Shown here: positions 8,070 through 15,983 of the stretch, one piece after another | Layout: each line of letters opens with the position of its first letter | How positions within the stretch are numbered: position 1 is the first letter of the stretch | Assembly: GCA_037200885.1 (NCBI GenBank) | Contig: JBBCIN010000002.1 | Location: forward strand, 1 to 64,000 | Length of the DNA stretch: 64,000 nt | DNA from: PMG-095 sp037200885 | Lineage (GTDB): Bacteria; Myxococcota_A; Polyangia; Polyangiales; Polyangiaceae | Direction: 5' to 3' | Position numbers and translations under genes: made by a program | Notes under the pieces: generated by a model | Database searches by the model: none | What the model was told of the DNA's origin: nothing | What the model saw: only the letters and a program-made list of their open reading frames with translations

Positions 8070-10034
8070 ATGCTGCCCTCAGTGCCCCTCGAGCTCAAAG
8101 CACCCAGCGGACTGTGGCTGCTTGGCCTGCTCTTGCCGCTCCTGCTTTTATACGTACTGAAGATCCGGCGTCAGCGCGTTACGGTCTCGTCGACGTGGCT
8201 TTGGGCAGCGGCGGCCCGGGATCTGGCGGCGAAAAGCCCATTCAAACGACTCGTCGCCCGAGTTCCGCTGCTGCTCGAGTTGCTCGCATTGTGCATGCTC
8301 GCCCTGTCTCTGGCGCGCCCCGCCTCGCGCGGCGGGCACATTGCCGGTGACCACGTCGCCATCGTGCTGGATACCAGCGCGTCGATGGGCACCATCGAGC
8401 CCGACGGCCGTTCTCGAATGGCCCACGCCCGGGATGCCGCCTCGTCGGTGATTGCAGCCCTGGCGCCGGGCGCAGAGGCCGTGATCGTCGAGGCCGGGCG
8501 CGACGCCCACGTCGTCTCGCCCATGGACAGCGACCGCAGACGCCTGGAAGCCTCCGTGGCGAAACTCGAAGCTTCGGACGCCGAAGGCCGCATGACCCAG
8601 GCGATTGCTACTGCCAGCAGCCAGTTGCGGCCGTACGAGCGCGGCGCCCGGCTGGTCGTGGTCAGTGACGGCGCGCTCGCCGATCGGGACGCTTTTGCGT
8701 CCAGCAATCTGCCCCTCGAACTGGTGCGCGTCGGCAGCCCAGTCGAGAACGCGGCCATCGTGCGGCTGGATATCGGCAGCAGTGAGGATCCGCTGACCCA
8801 TCGCGAGCGGATGCAGGCGTTCGCGATGGTGCAAAACTACGGGCAGAAGCCGCGCAGCTTGTACGTCACGCTCAGCATGCGGAACGTCGTACAACCGTTG
8901 GCCTCGCGCCGCATCGACCTCGGACCGGGCGAACGCAGTCCGGTCGTGCTCGGTTTCGAACCCGCACCCGGGGACGTGGGCGCCGGGCTGATCGTCGAAC
9001 TTTCGCCGCATGACGCCCTGGCCAGCGACGACCGCGCGTACGGCCGCGTGCCGAGCAGCGCCAAGCTCCAAGTGATCATGGCGCCGCCCAAGGGCAATGC
9101 TTGGGTGGCGCGCGCCTTGGCCTCCGATCCCAACGTCGAGCTGCTCGGTAGCTCGCTTTCGGGCCTGCCCAACGCGGGAGTTGCCGCGGATGCCCTGATC
9201 GTCCTGAACGGCGCTTGCCCGGTGAACGCGCCGGGCGGCGATCTGCTGATCCTTGATCCTCCGCCCGGCCCATGCGGAACCTCGGTCGTCGGCTCGCAGA
9301 TCGAAGTGCCAGCGGTCACCTCCTGGGTCGAGGTCGACCCGCGGCTGCGCTTTCTGTCGCTCGATGGCGTTGAATTGCGCAGCGCACATCGGCTCGAGGC
9401 CGACACTCCGCAGGCCGCATTGGTCCAGAGTCGGGCCGGCACGCTGATCGCCGATGCCTCCAGCCCGGGTCGGAGTATCACCGTGGTCGGCTTCGACGTG
9501 GGCGACAGCAACTGGCCGCTGAAAGCCTCGTTCGTGCTGTTCATGCGCAACGTAGTGGAGCTCGCCCGAAGCCATCGCGTACGCTCCGCCACCGCGCCAG
9601 CTCGTGTCGGCGAGGCCTATAGCCTACGCGTGCCGATCGACGTGAGTGAAGTGGACTTGGAGAGCCCGGGCGGCAGCCGCCAGAAGCTGACTGCGCGAGA
9701 CGGTCTGTGCGTCGTGCCGAACCTTTCCCGGGCGGGCTTCTACTTTGCGACCTATGCTGGGAAAACCCCGGGTAGCGCGCTGTTCGCCGCCAACCTGACC
9801 AGCGAGCGCGAGAGCGATTTGCGGCCGCACGAGTTGCCCACGCGGCAGGGTCACGCGCTGGTTGCCCGCAGCGCGGCGGATCTCGCGTCCGCCGTGACCG
9901 ATTGGTCTTGGTTGCTTGCCGCCCTTTCGCTGCTGCTGATCGCGTTCGATATCTGGTGGGTCACACGCAAACCGCGACAGCCCGCCCTGAGCCTGCCGCG
10001 TCGCCCGGACCGCGCCGTCGAGGCCAACCGGTGA
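8070..10034 (+). CDS. BatA-like VWA-domain membrane protein
   Basis: 654 residues. The N-terminus has the BatA/aerotolerance pattern: a helix at about 14-31 (LWLLGLLLPLLLLYVLK) followed by RRQRVTVSSTWLW, then a second helix near 70-88. A VWA domain begins at about residue 94 with VAIVLDTSASMG, which has the DxSxS metal-ion site. Residues about 230-600 form a beta-rich extracytoplasmic region, and a final helix (WLLAALSLLLIAFDIWW) anchors the C-terminus. BatA proteins are typical MoxR partners. The stop overlaps the next gene by GTGA, so the two VWA proteins are probably made together. Confidence 0.88.
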   Translation: MLPSVPLELKAPSGLWLLGLLLPLLLLYVLKIRRQRVTVSSTWLWAAAARDLAAKSPFKRLVARVPLLLELLALCMLALSLARPASRGGHIAGDHVAIVLDTSASMGTIEPDGRSRMAHARDAASSVIAALAPGAEAVIVEAGRDAHVVSPMDSDRRRLEASVAKLEASDAEGRMTQAIATASSQLRPYERGARLVVVSDGALADRDAFASSNLPLELVRVGSPVENAAIVRLDIGSSEDPLTHRERMQAFAMVQNYGQKPRSLYVTLSMRNVVQPLASRRIDLGPGERSPVVLGFEPAPGDVGAGLIVELSPHDALASDDRAYGRVPSSAKLQVIMAPPKGNAWVARALASDPNVELLGSSLSGLPNAGVAADALIVLNGACPVNAPGGDLLILDPPPGPCGTSVVGSQIEVPAVTSWVEVDPRLRFLSLDGVELRSAHRLEADTPQAALVQSRAGTLIADASSPGRSITVVGFDVGDSNWPLKASFVLFMRNVVELARSHRVRSATAPARVGEAYSLRVPIDVSEVDLESPGGSRQKLTARDGLCVVPNLSRAGFYFATYAGKTPGSALFAANLTSERESDLRPHELPTRQGHALVARSAADLASAVTDWSWLLAALSLLLIAFDIWWVTRKPRQPALSLPRRPDRAVEANR

Positions 10035-13024
10035 CGGCACTGCGTCACGTTTTGCGCGCCTTGGCCGCAGCGCCGTTCGTGCTCTTCGTGCTCGGCCGCT
10101 TTCCTGCGTTGTACCTGCCGTACTTGCGCTTCGAGCGCCCGCTCTTGGCGCTGCCGGCGGCGGCCGTGGTTTGGTTCATCCTGTGGCGTTTGGCGCGGCT
10201 GCCTGTCCGTCAACACCGGACGCGCCGTCTGCTGCAAACGCTGCTGCTCGGGGGCGCCGCGCTGTGCGCGAGCTACGCGGTGATTGGCGTCGAGCTCGGC
10301 CGGCCTTTGGATCGGCTCGCGGTGATCGTGGCCATCGATCGCAGCCGCAGCATCGATTTAGTGCCCGGCGCCGACGCGCGCATCGAAAGCGAACTGCGCG
10401 TAGCCGAGATCGGCATGCGCGAGCACGATCGGATCGGCACGATTGCTTTCGGCGCCAGCGCTGCCGTCGAGGATCCGCTGCGCGAGCGCTCGCTCTTGCC
10501 CGCCCCGCAGCGGGCCGAAATTGGCCGGGATGGCACGGACATCGGGGCCGCGTTGCGGCGCGCGCTGGGCGAAGTGCCGGCGGACGCGGCGGCGCGGATC
10601 GTGATCTTGAGCGATGGTGTCGCGACGCGCGGCGATACGCTGAGCGCGGCGGCGGCGGCGGTGGCCGCGGGCGTCGCGGTCGATGTCGTGCCGCTCGATC
10701 AAGCCAAGGTGCCGGACGTGCGCATCGCCTCCGTGCACACCGCGCCGCGCGCCAACGCCGGCGAAGCGCTCGATCTGCGCATCGTCACCGAGTCCACCTC
10801 CCCCGCGGACGTCGAGCTCAGAATCCTCCGCGACGGTCAGCTGATCCGCAAGGGCGAAGCAAAAATCGCCGCAGGCGAAGACGTACTGCACTTACGCGAG
10901 GTGGCGGGAGATCCCGGCTTCCACCGCTACGACGTCGAGATCAGCGCGCTCGACGCCCAGCTCGACCAAGCACACGAAGACAATTCCGGCTCGGCCTTCG
11001 TGCGCGTGCGCGGCGAAGCGGTGGCGCTGATCTTGGAACGCGACCCGCCGCTCGCCAAAAGCCTTCAGCGCTCACTCGAGGCGGCGGCCTTCAAAGTCCA
11101 AGTGGCGGGCTCGAGCGGGGTGCCTGCAGATCTCGCCGGATTCGCCGCCTACGATCTGGTGGTACTGAGCGACATCTCGGCCAGTGAGCTGTCCGCCTCC
11201 CAGCTCGAGGCCCTCGCTTCTTACGTTCGGGACCTGGGCGGCGGTCTACTCTTGATGGGCGGCGATCACTCGCTCGGTCCGGGCGGCTTCGGCAAGACTC
11301 CGGTCGAAGACGTGAGTCCAGTCTCCTTCGACTTGAAGCAGGAGCGTCGTCGCGCAAGCTTGGCCGAGGTGATCGCGGTGGACTATTCCGGCTCGATGGC
11401 GATCAGCGCGGGCTCGAACACCAAGCTCGAGCTGGCCAACGAAGCCGCGGTGCGCAGCGCTGAATTGCTGGGCGCTGGCGACCGCCTGGGCGTGATGCAC
11501 GTCGATACGGCGGTGCAGTGGACCGTACCGCTCGGGCCGGTGCTCGACAAACCCAGGATCGCAAGCGCGATCCGCGCGGTCGGCCCCGGCGGCGGGGGGA
11601 TCTTCGTGGATCTGGCGCTCGAGACCGGCTTCAAGGCGCTCGCCAAGGAGCACGTGCAGCTCAAGCATTTGCTGCTTTTTTCCGATGGCAACGACGCAGA
11701 AGAGCGAAATAATGCCTTCGCGCTGGTCAGCTCCGGCAAGGCGCGCGGCATCACCACCAGTGTGGTCGCGCTGGGCAAGGGCTCGGACGTGTCGGCGCTG
11801 GAGCACATGAGCAAGCTCGGTGACGGCCGCTTCTACCTGATCGAGGATGCCAGCCGCTTGCCGGCGGTGTTTGCGCAAGAGACGATCCTGGCGGCGCGCA
11901 GCTCGATCAACGAGCTCTCCTTCCGGCCGCAATTGCAGAGCCCAGGACCTGCCACACGCGGCATCGACTTTAGCAGCGCGCCAGCGCTGAAGGGCTACGT
12001 CGTCACTCTGCCCAAGGGCCGCGCACAGGTTCATCTGGTTGGCCCCGAGGGCGACCCGATCCTCGCCACGTGGTCGGCGGGCATCGGCCGCTCGGCGGTG
12101 TTCAGCAGTGACTACAAAGATCGCTGGGGTGTGGCTTGGACCGCCTGGGATGGCGCGGAACGCCTATTTGGACAACTCGGTCGCGATCTTTCGCGCCGTG
12201 CCGACAACCCGCGCGTGCGCGTCGAAGCCGACACCCTGGGCGGCGAGTTGCGTCTGCGCGCGAGCGTGCTTGACGAGCGTGGCCACGCCGAGAATTTCCG
12301 GCGTATCGAAGTGCGCGTCGCCGGCCCGGACGGATTTTCGGCCACGGTGCCACTGGAGGCCGCGGGCGCAGGCGCGTACGCCGGAAGCCTGCCCTTGTCG
12401 CGTCCAGGCGCCTACGTCGCCACTGCAGTCGATGAGCAGAGCAACGAAGCGCTGGGCACCACTGCGGCCGCCTTGTCCGCGGGTGAAGAGCTGCGCCCTT
12501 CCGGCACCGATCGCGGTCTCCTGCGCCAGATCACGCGCGTTACGGGCGGCAAAGTGCGGGACACCCTAGCGGGGATTTTCGCCGATCGCGACGCGCTCCG
12601 TTTCGCGTACCAAAACTTGAATCAGTGGCTGGTCGTGTTTGCGGCTAGCTGCTTGCTGCTCGGCGTTGCCAGCCGGCGCTTGGCCGTGCCTGATTTCATG
12701 CTCCAGGCATCGAACATGGCTTTCTTTTGGCTGGCCGCTATCGGGCAAAGAAAAGCCACGCGCATGCGCGGCATGGAGCGCAACCCACAACCGAGTCTAG
12801 AAGCGCTTCGCCAAGCCAAAGCCCGCAGCGAAGCCGGACGGCCAGCGCCGAGTGTGCCACTCGACGCCACGCCGCATTTCGCTCGACCTTCGCAACCGCC
12901 CCCGGAGGCAATGCCCGCAGGAGCGAGCGAACCCCCAGCCGTTCCCCGTTCGAATCGACCCGGGTCACGACCAGCGACCGCAGCCGAGATCTTACTTTCG
13001 CGCCGCCGTGGGAGAAAATCGTGA
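10031..13024 (+). CDS. Giant VWA / glutamine-amidotransferase-like membrane protein
   Basis: 997 residues from the GTG in the GTGA overlap; an earlier in-frame ATG lies inside the upstream gene. Order: two or three N-terminal helices (1-80), a first VWA-like domain (about 95-250, VIVAIDRSRSID), a beta-domain, a class-I amidotransferase-like fold of the PF07090 type (about 330-435, ending GGGLLLMGGDHSLGPGGFG), a second VWA domain (about 447-620, VIAVDYSGSM), a long beta region and a C-terminal helix near 863-880 with a basic Pro-rich tail of about 115 residues. No catalytic cysteine is evident in the amidotransferase-like part, so it is probably structural. Both VWA metal sites are intact. It is likely a large envelope partner of MoxR. 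Confidence 0.87.
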   Translation: MTALRHVLRALAAAPFVLFVLGRFPALYLPYLRFERPLLALPAAAVVWFILWRLARLPVRQHRTRRLLQTLLLGGAALCASYAVIGVELGRPLDRLAVIVAIDRSRSIDLVPGADARIESELRVAEIGMREHDRIGTIAFGASAAVEDPLRERSLLPAPQRAEIGRDGTDIGAALRRALGEVPADAAARIVILSDGVATRGDTLSAAAAAVAAGVAVDVVPLDQAKVPDVRIASVHTAPRANAGEALDLRIVTESTSPADVELRILRDGQLIRKGEAKIAAGEDVLHLREVAGDPGFHRYDVEISALDAQLDQAHEDNSGSAFVRVRGEAVALILERDPPLAKSLQRSLEAAAFKVQVAGSSGVPADLAGFAAYDLVVLSDISASELSASQLEALASYVRDLGGGLLLMGGDHSLGPGGFGKTPVEDVSPVSFDLKQERRRASLAEVIAVDYSGSMAISAGSNTKLELANEAAVRSAELLGAGDRLGVMHVDTAVQWTVPLGPVLDKPRIASAIRAVGPGGGGIFVDLALETGFKALAKEHVQLKHLLLFSDGNDAEERNNAFALVSSGKARGITTSVVALGKGSDVSALEHMSKLGDGRFYLIEDASRLPAVFAQETILAARSSINELSFRPQLQSPGPATRGIDFSSAPALKGYVVTLPKGRAQVHLVGPEGDPILATWSAGIGRSAVFSSDYKDRWGVAWTAWDGAERLFGQLGRDLSRRADNPRVRVEADTLGGELRLRASVLDERGHAENFRRIEVRVAGPDGFSATVPLEAAGAGAYAGSLPLSRPGAYVATAVDEQSNEALGTTAAALSAGEELRPSGTDRGLLRQITRVTGGKVRDTLAGIFADRDALRFAYQNLNQWLVVFAASCLLLGVASRRLAVPDFMLQASNMAFFWLAAIGQRKATRMRGMERNPQPSLEALRQAKARSEAGRPAPSVPLDATPHFARPSQPPPEAMPAGASEPPAVPRSNRPGSRPATAAEILLSRRRGRKS

Positions 13025-13614
13025 AGTCGTGGCGCGCCGCCACGCTCATCGGTATCGCGTTGGCTGTGAACGGCTGCGCGCGACCGGGTCGCGCGTCGGT
13101 TACGCAGCCGGTAGGCGAGCGAGTGGTGAGCGCGCCGAGCCGCATCGCCTTCGTGTCGAGCGACCGCGCCGCGTCCGGGTTGAGCGGCGAAATTCGCTTC
13201 GGCGGCGCGCGCGGTCGCAGCGCGCTGTACCTGAAATTCCCGAGCGATTTTCGTGCTCGAGGCATCCCACAGCGGGCCTACCTGACGCTTTCGGCCCGCG
13301 CAGGCAGCGCTAGCGCGGACGCGCCGGTGACCCTAGAAGCCTGGCGCATCAGCGCCGACTGGCAGCCTCGAACACTGCAGCACTGGTCCGACAAACCCAG
13401 CCTCGCTCTGCCCTATACGCGGACCCGAATCACGTCGTCGCCGACCCAGGACCTGCGCATCGACATCACCGAACTCGTGCGCTTCGCCGCTCGAAACCCC
13501 GAGCGCGACTTCGGCATCGCCGTAATCGCCAGCGGCAGCGAGGGCCCCGGTGCCAGCTTCAGCACCGGCCTCGCTGGCGGCCGAGCCCCGCGCCTCGAGC
13601 TCTATCTTCGCTGA
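13021..13614 (+). CDS. Lipoprotein with DNRLRE-like beta-sandwich domain
   Basis: 197 residues. The GTG start overlaps the previous stop (GTGA), and the signal peptide ends in the lipobox AVNGC. The mature part resembles the DNRLRE/carbohydrate-binding type beta-sandwich: SALYLKFPSDF, PVTLEAWRISADWQ, TLQHWSDKP, LRIDITELVRFAARNPERDFGIAVI and a terminal APRLELYL strand. Such domains normally decorate secreted surface proteins. As the last gene of the coupled VWA run it may be an outer-membrane partner of the VWA proteins; this is inferred from position only. Confidence 0.75.
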   Translation: MKSWRAATLIGIALAVNGCARPGRASVTQPVGERVVSAPSRIAFVSSDRAASGLSGEIRFGGARGRSALYLKFPSDFRARGIPQRAYLTLSARAGSASADAPVTLEAWRISADWQPRTLQHWSDKPSLALPYTRTRITSSPTQDLRIDITELVRFAARNPERDFGIAVIASGSEGPGASFSTGLAGGRAPRLELYLR

Positions 13615-13791
13615 TCGGAGCGCGGGCGCGGCTACCGTTACACCGTGACTGCAAAATGCTGTCGTCAATTGTCACAAGCGTGGCCAAACGCAGCTGCGCA
13701 GAATGATCTCAAAGGGTTCTCGCTGCGCGCCAAACCCGCGCTTCCAGCGCGAAGTGAGCGCAGGAACGAGTCTTGCTCCGGCAACTTCGAC

Positions 13792-14097
13792 ATGGCCGAT
13801 CCCTTTGACGATCTACTGGCCACGTTCTTCTTGGTGATCCTGTTCGGGCTGCTGGGTCTCGGTTTGTGGTTCATGGCAGCCCCTGGCTCCAAGGCGCCGG
13901 TGCGGAGCAAACCCGTAGCACGCAAAAAGCCACTACCGGCTCGCGCGACCCGTGCGAGTCGGCCGGCTGGGGGCGCGCTACCGCTGCGTCGCCGCGTCAT
14001 CTCCCTGCACTCGATCACCCCCGGACAGTCCCCCTACGAATACAACATCGGCGACAATCAGGGGACGCGCGGGTCCGCGCTCGTGCGCGCGGCGTAA
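13792..14097 (+). CDS. Small single-span membrane protein
   Basis: 101 residues from the ATG at 13792. One strong helix at about residues 10-29 (ATFFLVILFGLLGLGLWFMA) is followed by a basic, Ala/Pro-rich tail (KPVARKKPLPARATRASRP) that should lie in the cytoplasm. The frame is open further upstream, but the helix position favours this start. No family is recognised and no clear ribosome binding site is present, so the call rests on the hydrophobic segment and the reading frame. Confidence 0.45.
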   Translation: MADPFDDLLATFFLVILFGLLGLGLWFMAAPGSKAPVRSKPVARKKPLPARATRASRPAGGALPLRRRVISLHSITPGQSPYEYNIGDNQGTRGSALVRAA

Positions 14098-14163
14098 TGC
14101 GGTAAGCGATAGATTGAGCTGGCCCCGGGCCAAAACGCTTACCATGCGCCCAGGGTTCAGCTG

Positions 14164-15681
14164 TTGCTTCCGTTTCGACCTTCTTACTCATTTTGGCTGG
14201 TTCGAGCCGCCCTGTTGCGCGGCATCGGGCTGATCTACGCCGCAGCATTTCTGATCTTGGTACGCCAGGGGCGCGCGCTGATCGGGGCGCAAGGGATCTT
14301 GCCGGCGGCGCGCTTTCTCGAGGGCCTGACTGCCATTTTTCACTCGCGAACTGCGGGATTTTGGCAGCTGCCGAGCCTGTTCTGGCTTTCGCCCAGCGAC
14401 GCATGGTTGCAGGGCGGCGCCTGGCTGGGCCTGCTCGGAGCGCTGGCCATGCTCGCCGGTCTTTCGAATGCGCCACTGCTCGCGCTGCTCTGGGCGCTGT
14501 ACTTGTCATTCACGCACGTGGGGCAGGTCTTCTACGGCTACGGCTGGGATTCGCTTTTGTGCGAAACTGGATTTCTGGCCATCTTTCTCGCGCCAGGCTG
14601 GCTTCCGCGGCAGTTCGATCCCAAATCGCCCCCGCCGCTGATCGTGGTCGTGCTGTTTCGTTGGCTGGCGTTTCGGATCATGCTCGGCGCTGGCTTGATC
14701 AAGCTGCGCGGCGACGAGTGTTGGACCAACCTGACCTGCCTCGCCTACCACTATGAAACCCAGCCCAACCCGGGTCCGCTCAGCCCGCTCTTTCACGCGG
14801 CGCCGTTCTGGTTTCATGAGCTCGGCGCGCTGTTCAACCATCTGGTCGAGGTGGTCGCGCCATTCGGCGTGTTCGGGCCGCGGCGGCTGCGTCTCGTTGC
14901 CGGCAGTCTGATCATCGTTTTTCAGTCGATTTTGATCGCCAGCGGCAATTTGTCGTTCCTGAATTGGCTCACCCTCGTGATCGCGTTTGCGTGTTTCGAT
15001 GACGCGGCGCTGCTCCGCATTTTGCCAGGGAAATGGCGTCGGCTCGCTCAGGCACGCCTGGCGCCACTCTCCGAGGCGGCACCGTCCCGTGCGCGCCAAG
15101 CCGTGAGCGTGGCGCTCGCGATCGTGATCGGCACCCTGAGCCTGAACCCGGTCGTGAATCTACTTTCGCCTCGCCAGGCCATGAATGCGTCGTTCGAACC
15201 GTTCAACTTGGTGAACACCTATGGCGCGTTCGGCAGCGTGAGCCGTGAACGCTATGAAGTGATCATCGAAGGGACACGCTCGGCTTCGGTGGATGAGCAC
15301 AGCGAGTGGAAAGAATACGAGCTCCCCTGCAAGCCCGGCCGCGTGGACCGCCGGCCATGCTGGATCACGCCCTATCACTACAGGCTCGACTGGCAGCTCT
15401 GGTTCGTGCCGCTCTCTCCGGACTACCAGCGCCGCTGGTTCCTCTCGCTGACCCGCAAGCTCTTGCAAGGGGACCGTGCGGTGCTGGCGCTATTCGCCGA
15501 AAATCCCTTCCCGGACCAGCCACCGCGCTTCATTCGGGCCTCGTTTTACCGCTACGAATTCGCACCGCTCGCCGACCACGATACCTGGCGACGCTGGCGC
15601 GCCGGCCAATACCTAGCCCCCATCTCGCTCAACGACCCCGAACTCTCGGAAACACTCCGCGCCTACGGGCTCGGAGAGTGA
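14164..15681 (+). CDS. Lipase maturation factor (LMF1)-like membrane protein
   Basis: 505 residues from a TTG. The frame is closed by TAG at 14110 and no ATG or GTG lies in between; the family usually begins about ten residues before the first helix, as here. Seen: SYSFWLVRAALLRGIGLIYAAAF and LIGAQGILPA at the N-terminus, GYGWDSLLCETGFLAIFLAP, a FRWLAFRIMLGAGLIKLRGDECW segment, and TCLAYHYETQPNPGPLS, all typical of PF06762. About eight helices are followed by a C-terminal soluble domain. In animals LMF1 helps lipases fold in the ER; the bacterial role is not established. The gene stands alone between a small membrane gene and a kinase gene on the other strand. Confidence 0.88.
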   Translation: MLPFRPSYSFWLVRAALLRGIGLIYAAAFLILVRQGRALIGAQGILPAARFLEGLTAIFHSRTAGFWQLPSLFWLSPSDAWLQGGAWLGLLGALAMLAGLSNAPLLALLWALYLSFTHVGQVFYGYGWDSLLCETGFLAIFLAPGWLPRQFDPKSPPPLIVVVLFRWLAFRIMLGAGLIKLRGDECWTNLTCLAYHYETQPNPGPLSPLFHAAPFWFHELGALFNHLVEVVAPFGVFGPRRLRLVAGSLIIVFQSILIASGNLSFLNWLTLVIAFACFDDAALLRILPGKWRRLAQARLAPLSEAAPSRARQAVSVALAIVIGTLSLNPVVNLLSPRQAMNASFEPFNLVNTYGAFGSVSRERYEVIIEGTRSASVDEHSEWKEYELPCKPGRVDRRPCWITPYHYRLDWQLWFVPLSPDYQRRWFLSLTRKLLQGDRAVLALFAENPFPDQPPRFIRASFYRYEFAPLADHDTWRRWRAGQYLAPISLNDPELSETLRAYGLGE

Positions 15682-15983
15682 CCAACCAAGGTCCCCTCAC
15701 CGCCTCAATCTCCTCCCGCGCGCGAAGCGCCGCGCTCTCCTCGCGCCGGAGCGCGCGCCAAGCAGTTCAGCCGCATGCCCGGATACGTCGAGGTCAGCCA
15801 ACCTTGGCACGATAAGATTCACGATCAGCCAATAAGGCGCAGAACTACGAGAGCTGACCGCACGGGCGCGTGCGATCTAGGGGCAAAGCGCGGGTGGCCC
15901 GGCACCACGGCGCGCCGCTAGGCCAAAAATCCCAACCGCCGATCCCGCGCGCCGAGCGCCGAGTCCTCACCCCACACGCGTCT
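15682..15983. other. Intergenic region between convergent genes
   Basis: About 300 bases between the LMF-like gene and the kinase gene that converges on it. Open frames are present but have biased Arg/Pro/Ala composition and no start signal. I see no convincing terminator, RNA gene or repeat. Confidence 0.5.

Noticed and set aside
8148..9575. Long antisense open frame (475 codons) opposite the BatA-like gene
   Set aside because: GC-rich genomes give long antisense frames; the composition is Arg/Gln/His/Gly-rich with no motif, and the opposite strand is clearly the BatA-like gene.
12951..12965. TTCGAATCGA as a possible tRNA T-arm
   Set aside because: It lies inside the coding region of the VWA protein and no cloverleaf can be built around it.
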